Source: UBA3700 sp002372775
GTDB lineage: Bacteria > Bacillota > Clostridia > Christensenellales > UBA3700
Assembly: GCA_946615965.1 (NCBI GenBank)
Contig: CAMOIC010000034.1
Coordinates: 1 to 14,111 of the forward strand
Direction: 5' to 3'
Length of the DNA stretch: 14,111 nt
How positions within the stretch are numbered: the first letter of the stretch is position 1; the number at the start of each line of letters is the position of its first letter. The notes beneath the pieces are model-generated. The model searched no databases. It saw only the letters and a program-made list of their open reading frames with translations, and had not been told where the DNA came from. The position numbers were made by a program, and so were the translations under genes. Positions 1 through 6,745 of this stretch are shown here, piece after piece.

Positions 1-1
1 A

Positions 2-808
2 TTATAAATTAATTGCTATTTTATACACTTCGTCTTTTGGAATCTTATTGTTTTTAGAAACTTGCTTTATAGCTTCTTTCTTATCTACCCCATTATCTAA
101 AAGGTTTCTTAGTTGCTCTTCGATGGAACCTTGTGGTTTTTCCTCTACCTTCTCACCTGGACATACGATTAGAACATATTCACCTTTAGGATCATCAATA
201 TGGAAATCCTCTAATTGGTATTTAATAGAACTCTCATGAATCTTTGTAATTTCCTTAACTACATAGAACTCTCTATTACCTAAAGTCTTATATAAATATT
301 CTGTATCCTTATTAATATCATATGGAGAAGAATAGAAAATAAGATTTGTTTGAATGTTCTTAAATGGGACAACTAGTTCATCTTTTTCTTTCTTCTTAGG
401 TGGCATAAAACCTATAAAAGTGAAAACAGGATTTAAAATTCCACTTAAAGCCACTGCACTTGTTAACGCAGTTGGGCCTGGGATAACTGCGATATTATAT
501 CCTCTATTTTTTAATCCATCGACTAAAATTGCGCCTGGATCTGAGATGGCAGGCATGCCTGCATCTGTTATTAATGCCACATCTTTTCCTTCATCTAAAA
601 GAGATGCTATCTTCTCAATAGAATCTCTTTCGTTGAATTTATGACAAGCAATTAAAGGCTTTTTAATATCGTAGTAATTTAGTAGTCCCATAGAATGCCT
701 TGTATCCTCGCATGCAATAACATCAACATTCTTTAATGTTTCAATTGCTCTTAGAGTTATATCGCCAAGATTACCTATCGGTGTTCCTACTAAATATAAT
801 GTTGCCAT
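2..808 (-). CDS. rsmI: 16S rRNA (cytidine1402-2'-O)-methyltransferase RsmI
   Basis: This SAM-dependent enzyme 2'-O-methylates C1402 in the decoding centre of 16S rRNA. The 268-residue length is close to the usual family length. Visible tetrapyrrole-methylase-fold motifs are the N-terminal VGTPIGNLGD (7-16), CEDTRHS (33-39), HKFNERDS (56-63), TDAGMPAISDPG (81-92), IPGPTALTSA (109-118) and GFMPP (133-137). Residues from about 220 to 268 match the small helical C-terminal domain typical of RsmI. The ATG overlaps the cysS stop by one base (TAATG), so it is probably translated by coupling; the Shine-Dalgarno sequence is weak (AAGG, about 14 nt upstream). It is the last visible gene of the T-box-controlled cysE-cysS unit. 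The TAA stop lies at positions 2-4, so the gene is complete and any downstream terminator is outside the window. Identification is confident; its link to cysteine supply is only positional. Confidence 0.96.
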   Translation of the reverse strand: MATLYLVGTPIGNLGDITLRAIETLKNVDVIACEDTRHSMGLLNYYDIKKPLIACHKFNERDSIEKIASLLDEGKDVALITDAGMPAISDPGAILVDGLKNRGYNIAVIPGPTALTSAVALSGILNPVFTFIGFMPPKKKEKDELVVPFKNIQTNLIFYSSPYDINKDTEYLYKTLGNREFYVVKEITKIHESSIKYQLEDFHIDDPKGEYVLIVCPGEKVEEKPQGSIEEQLRNLLDNGVDKKEAIKQVSKNNKIPKDEVYKIAINL

Positions 809-2199
809 TAGTCTTTAACTACCTTATAACCGTCTTTGCTATCTAAAATGCTATAGCCTTTTTCTTTAACTTCATTTCTTAAAGCATCAGCCTTTGCATA
901 ATCTTTATTCTTCTTTGCTTGAAGTCTTTCTTCTGCTAAAGCTAAGATATCTTCTGGAATATCCTTGTTAGCTTCTGCTAAATCTTCTTTAGCATCCTTT
1001 AGATTTAATCCAAGAACTTTATCAAATTCTAATGCTAAATTAAAGATATCCTTACTCTTAGGCTCTTTTAACATTGACCATAATACGCCTAATGCTAGAG
1101 GTACATTTAAATCATCGTTAATAGCATCTTCAAAATCTTTCTTATACTTCTCAATAACTTCTGGAGCTGTAGCTTGTTGAGACATCTTATGTTGATATAA
1201 AGAAGATAATAATCTTGCATAAGAAACCTTTGCTGCATCCATACCATCAAATGTGAAGTTTAATTTCTTTCTATAATGTGCATTTAAGCAGAAATATCTA
1301 AAGATAACAGGAGCATATCCCATATCATTTAATTGAGATATTGTATATGTGTTTCCTAAGCTCTTTGACATCTTACCATTATTAACTAACATGAATTCCC
1401 CGTGAACCCAGTAATTAACAGTCTTTTTGCCAACTAAAGCTTCGCTTTGTGCGATTTCATTTTCGTGGTGAACTGGAATATGATCTACACCACCTGTATG
1501 AATATCGAAAACATCTCCTAAATACTTTCTAGACATTGTTGAACATTCAATATGCCAACCTGGATATCCCATACCCCATGGGCTTGGCCATTGCATGATA
1601 TGATTTGGTTCAGCCTTCTTCCAAAGAGCGAAATCATATGGACCTTTCTTTTGGCTATTAACTTCAACTCTCGCACCAGCTTGTTGATCTTCTAGATTTA
1701 ATCTAGATAACTTACCATATTCTGGGAACTTAGAAATATCGAAATAGATACCATCATCAATTTCGTATCCATATCCCTTTTCAACTAATGCTTGAACATA
1801 CTTTTCCATATCTTCGATATGATCAGTAGCTTTAGCAATAATTTCTGGTCTACCAATATTTAATTTAGCTAAATCTTCAAAGAAAACCTTTGTATAGAAT
1901 TCAGCAATTTCCATAGGAGTCTTCTTTTGTTCTCTAGAAGCTTTCTCCATCTTATCTTCACCATCGTCACCATCGCTTAATAAGTGACCAACGTCTGTAA
2001 TATTCATTACGCCTTTAATCTTATATCCATCATATTTAAGAATTCTTCTGAAAATATCCATGAATACATATGTTCTCATATTTCCAATATGAGCATAGTT
2101 GTAAACTGTAGGTCCACAGCTATACATACGAACGCATTTTTCATCTAATGGTTTAAATTCTTCCTTAGTTCTAGATAATGTGTTATAAATCTTTAACAT
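808..2199 (-). CDS. cysS: Cysteinyl-tRNA synthetase
   Basis: This class I aminoacyl-tRNA synthetase charges tRNA-Cys with cysteine in the cytoplasm. At 463 residues it has normal family length. Visible signatures are the CGPTVYNYAHIGN segment (28-40), which contains the HIGH-type motif HIGN (37-40), and the KMSKS loop (276-280). Predicted zinc ligands by alignment with the known family pattern are Cys28, Cys219 (in WHIECS), His244 and Glu248 (in HHENE). The C-terminal part, from about residue 350, is the helical tRNA-binding region. The start codon overlaps the cysE stop (TAATG) and follows a strong AGGAGG ribosome binding site about 10 nt upstream. Together with cysE it sits behind a cysteine T-box leader, so both should respond to the charging state of tRNA-Cys. 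No missing catalytic residue was seen. Confidence 0.98.
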   Translation of the reverse strand: MLKIYNTLSRTKEEFKPLDEKCVRMYSCGPTVYNYAHIGNMRTYVFMDIFRRILKYDGYKIKGVMNITDVGHLLSDGDDGEDKMEKASREQKKTPMEIAEFYTKVFFEDLAKLNIGRPEIIAKATDHIEDMEKYVQALVEKGYGYEIDDGIYFDISKFPEYGKLSRLNLEDQQAGARVEVNSQKKGPYDFALWKKAEPNHIMQWPSPWGMGYPGWHIECSTMSRKYLGDVFDIHTGGVDHIPVHHENEIAQSEALVGKKTVNYWVHGEFMLVNNGKMSKSLGNTYTISQLNDMGYAPVIFRYFCLNAHYRKKLNFTFDGMDAAKVSYARLLSSLYQHKMSQQATAPEVIEKYKKDFEDAINDDLNVPLALGVLWSMLKEPKSKDIFNLALEFDKVLGLNLKDAKEDLAEANKDIPEDILALAEERLQAKKNKDYAKADALRNEVKEKGYSILDSKDGYKVVKD

Positions 2200-2876
2200 T
2201 ATTTTTTATCCTCCTCTTGGGCTTGCTCATTGTCCATTACAATTGAATACTTGCAAGCATGAATTCCAAGTTGCTTTTCAATTGCATCTAATCTTTTATT
2301 TATTCTTGCAAATTCTTCAAGAACTGGGTCTGGAAGTTGTTGATCAACATCTTCAATTCTTGCACTATCCATTTTTACTATCTTTCCTGGAACGCCAACA
2401 ACAGTACAATGTGGTGGGATATCCTTAAGTACGACTGATCCTGCACCAATCTTTGTATCATGGCCAATTGTAATATTGCCAAGAACTTTAGCTCCAGCAG
2501 AAATCATAACATTATCTTCAATTGTTGGGTGACGTTTGCCTTCTTCTTTACCTGTACCACCTAAAGTTACACCTTGGTATAAAAGAACGTTTGTACCAAT
2601 AACCGTTGTTTCACCAATTACAACGCCAACAGCATGGTCAATAAATACACCACCAGCTATTTGTGCTGCTGGGTGAATATCTACGCCATATTTTCTTCTT
2701 GATCCTGCAGATATAAGTGTAGCTATTGTTTTCATATTGTGAGTATAGAACCAGTGCGAAATTCTATATCTAAACAAAGCTTTGAATCCACCATATGTGA
2801 AGAAAACTTCTGCCTTACTTCTTGCAGCAGGGTCTTTCTTCATTGCAAAATCTAAATCCATTGCTATCTTTCCCAT
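2199..2876 (-). CDS. cysE: Serine O-acetyltransferase
   Basis: It transfers acetyl from acetyl-CoA to L-serine to give O-acetylserine, the precursor for cysteine synthase. The 225-residue protein has a short helical N-terminal region and then a left-handed beta-helix of hexapeptide repeats (about 64-165). By comparison with E. coli CysE, Asp66 (in GVDIHP) and His81 (in DHAVG) correspond to the catalytic Asp/His dyad, and His116 (in RHP) to the serine-binding His. LGGTGK (105-110) and GAGSVV (144-149) are also diagnostic. The N-terminal domain is shorter than in E. coli, as usual for Bacillota enzymes. A hydrophilic tail follows from about 166 to 225. The ATG is preceded by AGGAG at 7-nt spacing and is the first gene after the T-box terminator. 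The N-terminal domain, active-site residues and neighbours make this a serine rather than a generic hexapeptide acetyltransferase. Confidence 0.96.
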   Translation of the reverse strand: MGKIAMDLDFAMKKDPAARSKAEVFFTYGGFKALFRYRISHWFYTHNMKTIATLISAGSRRKYGVDIHPAAQIAGGVFIDHAVGVVIGETTVIGTNVLLYQGVTLGGTGKEEGKRHPTIEDNVMISAGAKVLGNITIGHDTKIGAGSVVLKDIPPHCTVVGVPGKIVKMDSARIEDVDQQLPDPVLEEFARINKRLDAIEKQLGIHACKYSIVMDNEQAQEEDKK

Positions 2877-2895
2877 TTTACTTCTCCTACACAGT

Positions 2896-2934
2896 AAAAA
2901 AATAGAGTCACCATCTTTTCAAAGACGATGACTC
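2896..2934 (-). terminator. T-box intrinsic terminator upstream of cysE
   Basis: On the minus strand a 13-bp helix (2934-2922 pairing with 2917-2905, including two G-U pairs) closes a UGAA loop. It is followed after one A by a run of seven U (2902-2896). The 5' arm (2934-2920) is shared with the antiterminator helix, so the two structures exclude each other. This is the expected premature terminator when tRNA-Cys is charged. Confidence 0.9.
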
Positions 2935-3130
2935 GTGGTTCCACTTTGACTTCGGATATTTCTATCCCTCATTTATGACTTTAACGCAGCCCTACGCACA
3001 ACATTTCCTTTGTGGGCAACCTAATCGCACTTCATTTTCTATTTGTTAAAATGGCTTTCAGCCGGTGACCATTCTCTCTTTCTAACTCTTAAAAAACTAC
3101 TCTTATTAAGTTATAGCCTTTATAATTTGT
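2896..3130 (-). promoter_or_regulatory. Cysteine-specific T-box leader
   Basis: This untranslated leader senses uncharged tRNA-Cys and controls read-through into cysE-cysS-rsmI. Stem I is closed by a 9-bp helix (3113-3105 with 3025-3017). An AGUA S-turn element (3101-3098) faces GAA (3033-3031 with adjoining bases) in the specifier loop. The specifier triplet appears to be UGC (3029-3027), a Cys codon. A small GGAUA/UAUCC hairpin with a GAAA loop (2967-2954) fits Stem III. The antiterminator is CAAAG, the 7-nt bulge UGGAACC (2943-2937), ACGA, a GUCA loop, UCGU and CUUUG (2948-2920). UGGA in the bulge is complementary to UCCA, the 3' end expected for tRNA-Cys with discriminator U73. Specifier, bulge and downstream genes therefore agree. 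The 5' end is set by the predicted promoter. Confidence 0.93.
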
Positions 3131-3136
3131 ATACTT

Positions 3137-3165
3137 ATATTATTAAATTAGCCCAAAAAAGTCAA
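3137..3165 (-). promoter_or_regulatory. Promoter for the T-box cysE-cysS-rsmI unit
   Basis: A near-consensus vegetative promoter reads TTGACT (3165-3160), a 17-nt spacer, then TAATAT (3142-3137). Transcription would start near 3130, about 17 nt before the base of T-box Stem I. It begins only about 24 nt beyond the argS stop, and no convincing terminator separates argS from it, so read-through from argS could also enter the leader. Confidence 0.8.
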
Positions 3166-3188
3166 CTTAATAACACTGCATGCATTTT

Positions 3189-4877
3189 TTACATCTTGTT
3201 TGGTGTAGCCATTCCAAGAATCTTTAATGCGTTTGCGATAACTTGTTTAACTGCTTTTGTTAACAATAATCTTGCATTCTTAATTGGTTGTTCAGCATTA
3301 GCAATATTGCAATCAAAATAGAATTTATTGAATTCTTGAGCAAGGTTAATTGCATATCTTGAAATTAAACAAGGTTCATACTTATTAGCAGCATCGATTA
3401 ATGTATCTTGGTATTTACCAAGAGTTCTAATAACTTCGGCTGCTGAATCATTATCTATACCAGAATAATCGATATCACCAACAACATCTCCACACTTTTC
3501 TAAAAGTGAGTTACATCTAGCGTATGTATATTGTATATAAGGTCCAGTTTCACCTTCAAAACTTAATACCTTATCGTAGCTGAATGTAATATCTTTAATT
3601 CTGCTATTATATAACATAGCGAAAATAACAGCTCCAACACCAACTTGTTCTGCAACTTCAGCTTTATTCTCTAGATTTGGATTCTTCTCTTCAATAACTT
3701 TTAATGCCTTAGATACTGTTGTATTTAAAACATCTTCAAGGAATACAACGTGTCCGCCTCTTGTAGACATTGAACCATCCTCTAAAGAAACCATGCCATG
3801 AGCAACGTGAACCATGTCTTTTGCCCAATCATAACCCATCATTTCAATTGTCTTGAATAATTGTTTGAAATGTAAGTCTTGTTGGTAAGCAACAACATAT
3901 AAACACTTATAGAAATCATAAGTATTCTTTCTATAGAAAGCTGCTGCCATATCACGAGTTGCATATAATGTAGCACCATCAGATCTAACAAGTAGTGATG
4001 GTGGCATTTCGTCGTTATCGAATTTAACAACTTGAGCACCTTCAGATTCAACTAAAAGACCTTTAGCTTTTAATTCATCTAATACCGGTTGCATCTTGTC
4101 GTTATAGAAGCTCTCGCCGTTATAACTATCGAAAGTAACATCTAATCTCTTATAAATCTTGTCTACTTCCTTCATTGTAATTTCTTTAAACCAGTAGAAT
4201 AAATCTAAAGCTTCCTTGTTACCATCTTCAATCTTCTTAAACCAAGCTCTTGCTTCATCTTCAAGTTCTGGCTTTTCTTCAGCCTCTTTATGGAATTTAA
4301 CATAGATATCTAAAAGGCCTCTAACACCTCTTTCTTCAATATCCTTCTTATCTCCCCACATCTTGTAAGCAACAATTAATTTACCAAATTGTGTGCCCCA
4401 ATCTCCTAGGTGGTTAATACCTACAACATTGTATCCAAGAACCTTATATAGTTTGTATAAGGCACTACCAATTGAGGTATTTAACATATGTCCCATATGG
4501 AAAGGTTTAGCAATATTTACAGAAGAAAAGTCGATACATATAGTCTTGTCTTTGCCTAAATCTGATGAACCATATTTCTCTTTTTGAGTCATGATATCTT
4601 CTAAAGTTTGCTTAGCAACTTGCATTCTATCTAACTTGAAATTTAAATATCCAGCAACTGCTTCAACTTCAGCAAAATCGCATTTATCTTTAACAGCATT
4701 TGCTAAATCTTGTGCGATTATAACTGGAGCTTTTCTTAAAGCCTTTGCAAACTTAAAGCAAGGAATACAATAATCGCCTAAGCTTGTATCCTTTGGTAAA
4801 GCTATTAATTCAAAGATATCACTTTGAGAAAAACCTTCTATGCTAACTAATTCACTAATCTTTTTCTTATAATCCAT
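3189..4877 (-). CDS. argS: Arginyl-tRNA synthetase
   Basis: This class I synthetase charges tRNA-Arg. The 562-residue protein has the N-terminal Add-1-type tRNA-recognition domain (about 1-90), then the catalytic Rossmann domain with NIAKPFHMGH (121-130, HIGH-type motif), and GDWGTQFG (158-165). The KMSKS-equivalent loop reads SMSTRGG (369-375), the degenerate form common in ArgRS. The DALR anticodon-binding domain starts near YIQYTYAR (447-454) and ends with the family-typical LG(M)xxPxxM tail. The start lies 2 bp after the ychF stop. No Shine-Dalgarno sequence is visible in the 20 nt upstream (CGTTTCAATGTGTAATT), so initiation probably depends on coupling to ychF translation. It forms a likely operon with plsY and ychF. 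No T-box precedes it. Confidence 0.97.
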   Translation of the reverse strand: MDYKKKISELVSIEGFSQSDIFELIALPKDTSLGDYCIPCFKFAKALRKAPVIIAQDLANAVKDKCDFAEVEAVAGYLNFKLDRMQVAKQTLEDIMTQKEKYGSSDLGKDKTICIDFSSVNIAKPFHMGHMLNTSIGSALYKLYKVLGYNVVGINHLGDWGTQFGKLIVAYKMWGDKKDIEERGVRGLLDIYVKFHKEAEEKPELEDEARAWFKKIEDGNKEALDLFYWFKEITMKEVDKIYKRLDVTFDSYNGESFYNDKMQPVLDELKAKGLLVESEGAQVVKFDNDEMPPSLLVRSDGATLYATRDMAAAFYRKNTYDFYKCLYVVAYQQDLHFKQLFKTIEMMGYDWAKDMVHVAHGMVSLEDGSMSTRGGHVVFLEDVLNTTVSKALKVIEEKNPNLENKAEVAEQVGVGAVIFAMLYNSRIKDITFSYDKVLSFEGETGPYIQYTYARCNSLLEKCGDVVGDIDYSGIDNDSAAEVIRTLGKYQDTLIDAANKYEPCLISRYAINLAQEFNKFYFDCNIANAEQPIKNARLLLTKAVKQVIANALKILGMATPNKM

Positions 4878-4879
4878 AA

Positions 4880-5971
4880 TTACACATTGAAACGGAATAA
4901 TACTACGTCTCCATCCTTTATTACATAATCTTTTCCTTCGCTTCTAACTTTACCTTTTTCCTTAGCAGCGTTGAAAGAACCGCATTCTAATAGAGTTTGC
5001 CAATCAACAACTTCTGCTCTAATAAAGCCTTTTTCGAAGTCTGTATGAATCTTACCAGCAGCTTGTGGAGCTTTTGTTCCTTTTGTAATTGTCCAAGCTC
5101 TTGTTTCTTTTTCTCCTGCTGTTAAATAACTAATTAAACCAAGAAGAGTATAGCAAGCAGAAACAAGCTTATCTAAGCCCGACTTATCTATTCCTAATTC
5201 TTGTCTGAACATTTCTTTTTCTTCTGGATCAAGTCCTGCTAATTCTTCTTCTATCTTTGCACATAGAACAATTGTTGTAGCATCATGCTCTTGAGCATAT
5301 TTCTTTACTGCAAGGACGTGCTTTGAATCAGGTTGTCCAATTTCCTTATCTGAGATATTAGCTGCATAGATTACTGGCTTTTCTGTTAAAAGGCACATAT
5401 CTTTAATTGTTTCCTTTTCTTCATCAGAAAGCTTCATTAATCTAACAGGAACACCTGCTTCAAGTTGAGCTTTAATAGAATCCATAAGTTCAGCTTCTAC
5501 TAAATACTTCTTATCTCCACTCTTTGCTGCATTTCTAGCACGAGCGGCTCTCTTATCTACAGCATCCATATCTGCAAAGATAAGTTCAAGTTCAATTGTT
5601 TCAATATCTCTTAGTGGATCTACAGAACCATCAACGTGAGTAATGTTTTCATCTTCAAAACATCTAACAACATGCACAATAGCATCTACTTCTCTGATGT
5701 GAGATAAGAATTTGTTTCCTAAACCTTCACCATGTGATGCACCCTTTACAAGTCCTGCTATATCTACGAACTCCAAAACTGTTGGAGTAATCTTCTTTGA
5801 ATTATATAAAGCAGCTAGCTTATCTAATCTTTCATCTGGAACTGCTACTACGCCAACATTTGGTTCAATAGTACAGAATGGATAATTTGCACATTCTGCG
5901 CCTGCTTGTGTTATTGCATTAAATAAAGTACTCTTACCTACGTTTGGTAATCCAACTACACCTAGTTTCAT
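4880..5971 (-). CDS. ychF: Redox-regulated P-loop ATPase YchF (Obg/OLA1 family)
   Basis: It is a conserved cytoplasmic nucleotide hydrolase of the Obg family that associates with ribosomes and prefers ATP in characterised members. Full family length is 363 residues. Motifs are the P-loop GLPNVGKS (7-14), the switch I region NYPFCTIEPN (29-38), the G3 motif DIAGLVKGAS (70-79), and NISD (205-208) at the G4 position, where YchF proteins carry an NxxE-like rather than the NKxD GTP-specificity motif. The C-terminal TGS domain spans about 280-363, with RAWTITKGTKAPQAAGKIH (291-309). The ATG follows the plsY stop by 2 bp, and its AGAGGA ribosome binding site overlaps the plsY 3' end. The Asp in place of Glu in NxxE is a mild variation. 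Confidence 0.97.
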   Translation of the reverse strand: MKLGVVGLPNVGKSTLFNAITQAGAECANYPFCTIEPNVGVVAVPDERLDKLAALYNSKKITPTVLEFVDIAGLVKGASHGEGLGNKFLSHIREVDAIVHVVRCFEDENITHVDGSVDPLRDIETIELELIFADMDAVDKRAARARNAAKSGDKKYLVEAELMDSIKAQLEAGVPVRLMKLSDEEKETIKDMCLLTEKPVIYAANISDKEIGQPDSKHVLAVKKYAQEHDATTIVLCAKIEEELAGLDPEEKEMFRQELGIDKSGLDKLVSACYTLLGLISYLTAGEKETRAWTITKGTKAPQAAGKIHTDFEKGFIRAEVVDWQTLLECGSFNAAKEKGKVRSEGKDYVIKDGDVVLFRFNV

Positions 5972-5973
5972 TT

Positions 5974-6672
5974 TTATTCCTCTTCTTTATTGTTTTCTAA
6001 ATTATTTTCACTTTCTTCACGAGCTTTCTTTTCTTCCTCTTCTTGCTTAATTAAAACCTCGTTTTTCTTTGTTAGGGATAAAGTATTTTCTTGTCCCTTA
6101 ATTAGTCTTACGATATTGCTTCTATGGGCAAATATTATTAAAGCCCACCAACATGCAATTATTACTATTGCCCATATAGATGATTTGCAAAGGATTATTG
6201 CATGAATAGCAAAAGTTGTTACTGCTAAAAATGATCCTAAGAAACCATACTTAATAACAAACAAGAATAATATTAATGCTGCAAGTGTTATACAACCAGC
6301 AATTGGAGAGATAGCCATATAAACACCAATTGTTGAAGCTACACCCTTGCCACCTCTGAATTTATCAAATATTGGGAAGATGTGTCCAAGAACAACACAT
6401 GCTCCAAACAAGATAGCCATAGGATAATTTGCATTTCCTTCAATTAAAAATCTTCCAATTAAGGCAAATGAGATTCCCTTTAAAGCATCAAGAACAAAAG
6501 TTAAAACACCCCAACCTCTTCCTAATGAACGCATAACATTCATAGTTCCTGGGTTGCCACTGCCCAATTTTTTAATGTCCTTGTTCTTGATTCTAGATAT
6601 AACAGTAGCGAAGTTGACTGAACCAACCAAATACGCTGCTATACAAATTAAGACAATAAACTTTATTTCCAC
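5974..6672 (-). CDS. plsY: Acyl-phosphate:glycerol-3-phosphate acyltransferase PlsY
   Basis: This membrane enzyme makes lysophosphatidate from acyl-phosphate and sn-glycerol-3-phosphate, the first acylation of phospholipid synthesis. Family motifs are GSGNPGTMNV (37-46), LDALKG (61-66), GHIFPIFDKFRGGKG (96-110) and the late HRSNIVRLIKGQE (183-195). About five to seven hydrophobic segments lie between residues 4 and 182. The family is usually about 200 residues; this one adds a charged tail of about 30 residues (203-232) rich in Glu and Lys, predicted to be cytosolic and helical. The start is a GTG at 6672-6670 behind a GGAAGG ribosome binding site at a suitable distance; no upstream in-frame ATG is needed to cover the conserved N-terminus. 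It begins the plsY-ychF-argS group and has its own candidate promoter. Confidence 0.96.
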   Translation of the reverse strand: MEIKFIVLICIAAYLVGSVNFATVISRIKNKDIKKLGSGNPGTMNVMRSLGRGWGVLTFVLDALKGISFALIGRFLIEGNANYPMAILFGACVVLGHIFPIFDKFRGGKGVASTIGVYMAISPIAGCITLAALILFLFVIKYGFLGSFLAVTTFAIHAIILCKSSIWAIVIIACWWALIIFAHRSNIVRLIKGQENTLSLTKKNEVLIKQEEEEKKAREESENNLENNKEEE

Positions 6673-6697
6673 TTTTTTATCCTTCCAATTCTTGTAA

Positions 6698-6726
6698 ATT
6701 TTAACATAATATTATTATACGCACAA
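6698..6726 (-). promoter_or_regulatory. Candidate promoter upstream of plsY
   Basis: In the 73-bp gap before plsY the minus strand reads TTGTGC (6726-6721), a 17-nt spacer, then TAAAAT (6703-6698). A perfect TATAAT (6719-6714) lies inside the spacer and could serve as an alternative -10, but it lacks a good -35. Either choice gives a short leader of about 20 to 35 nt. The AT-rich background makes chance matches likely. Confidence 0.45.
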
Positions 6727-6745
6727 CTTATACGCGCATTATGCC

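Noticed and set aside
3160..3188. Intrinsic terminator between argS and the T-box promoter
   Set aside because: A T-run (3160-3155) is present, but no stable GC-containing hairpin precedes it; the T-run is better explained as part of the promoter spacer.
3043..3321. Plus-strand open frame of 92 codons spanning the T-box leader and the argS 3' end
   Set aside because: It runs across a structured leader and the conserved end of argS in the opposite sense; no ribosome binding site or recognisable domain supports it.
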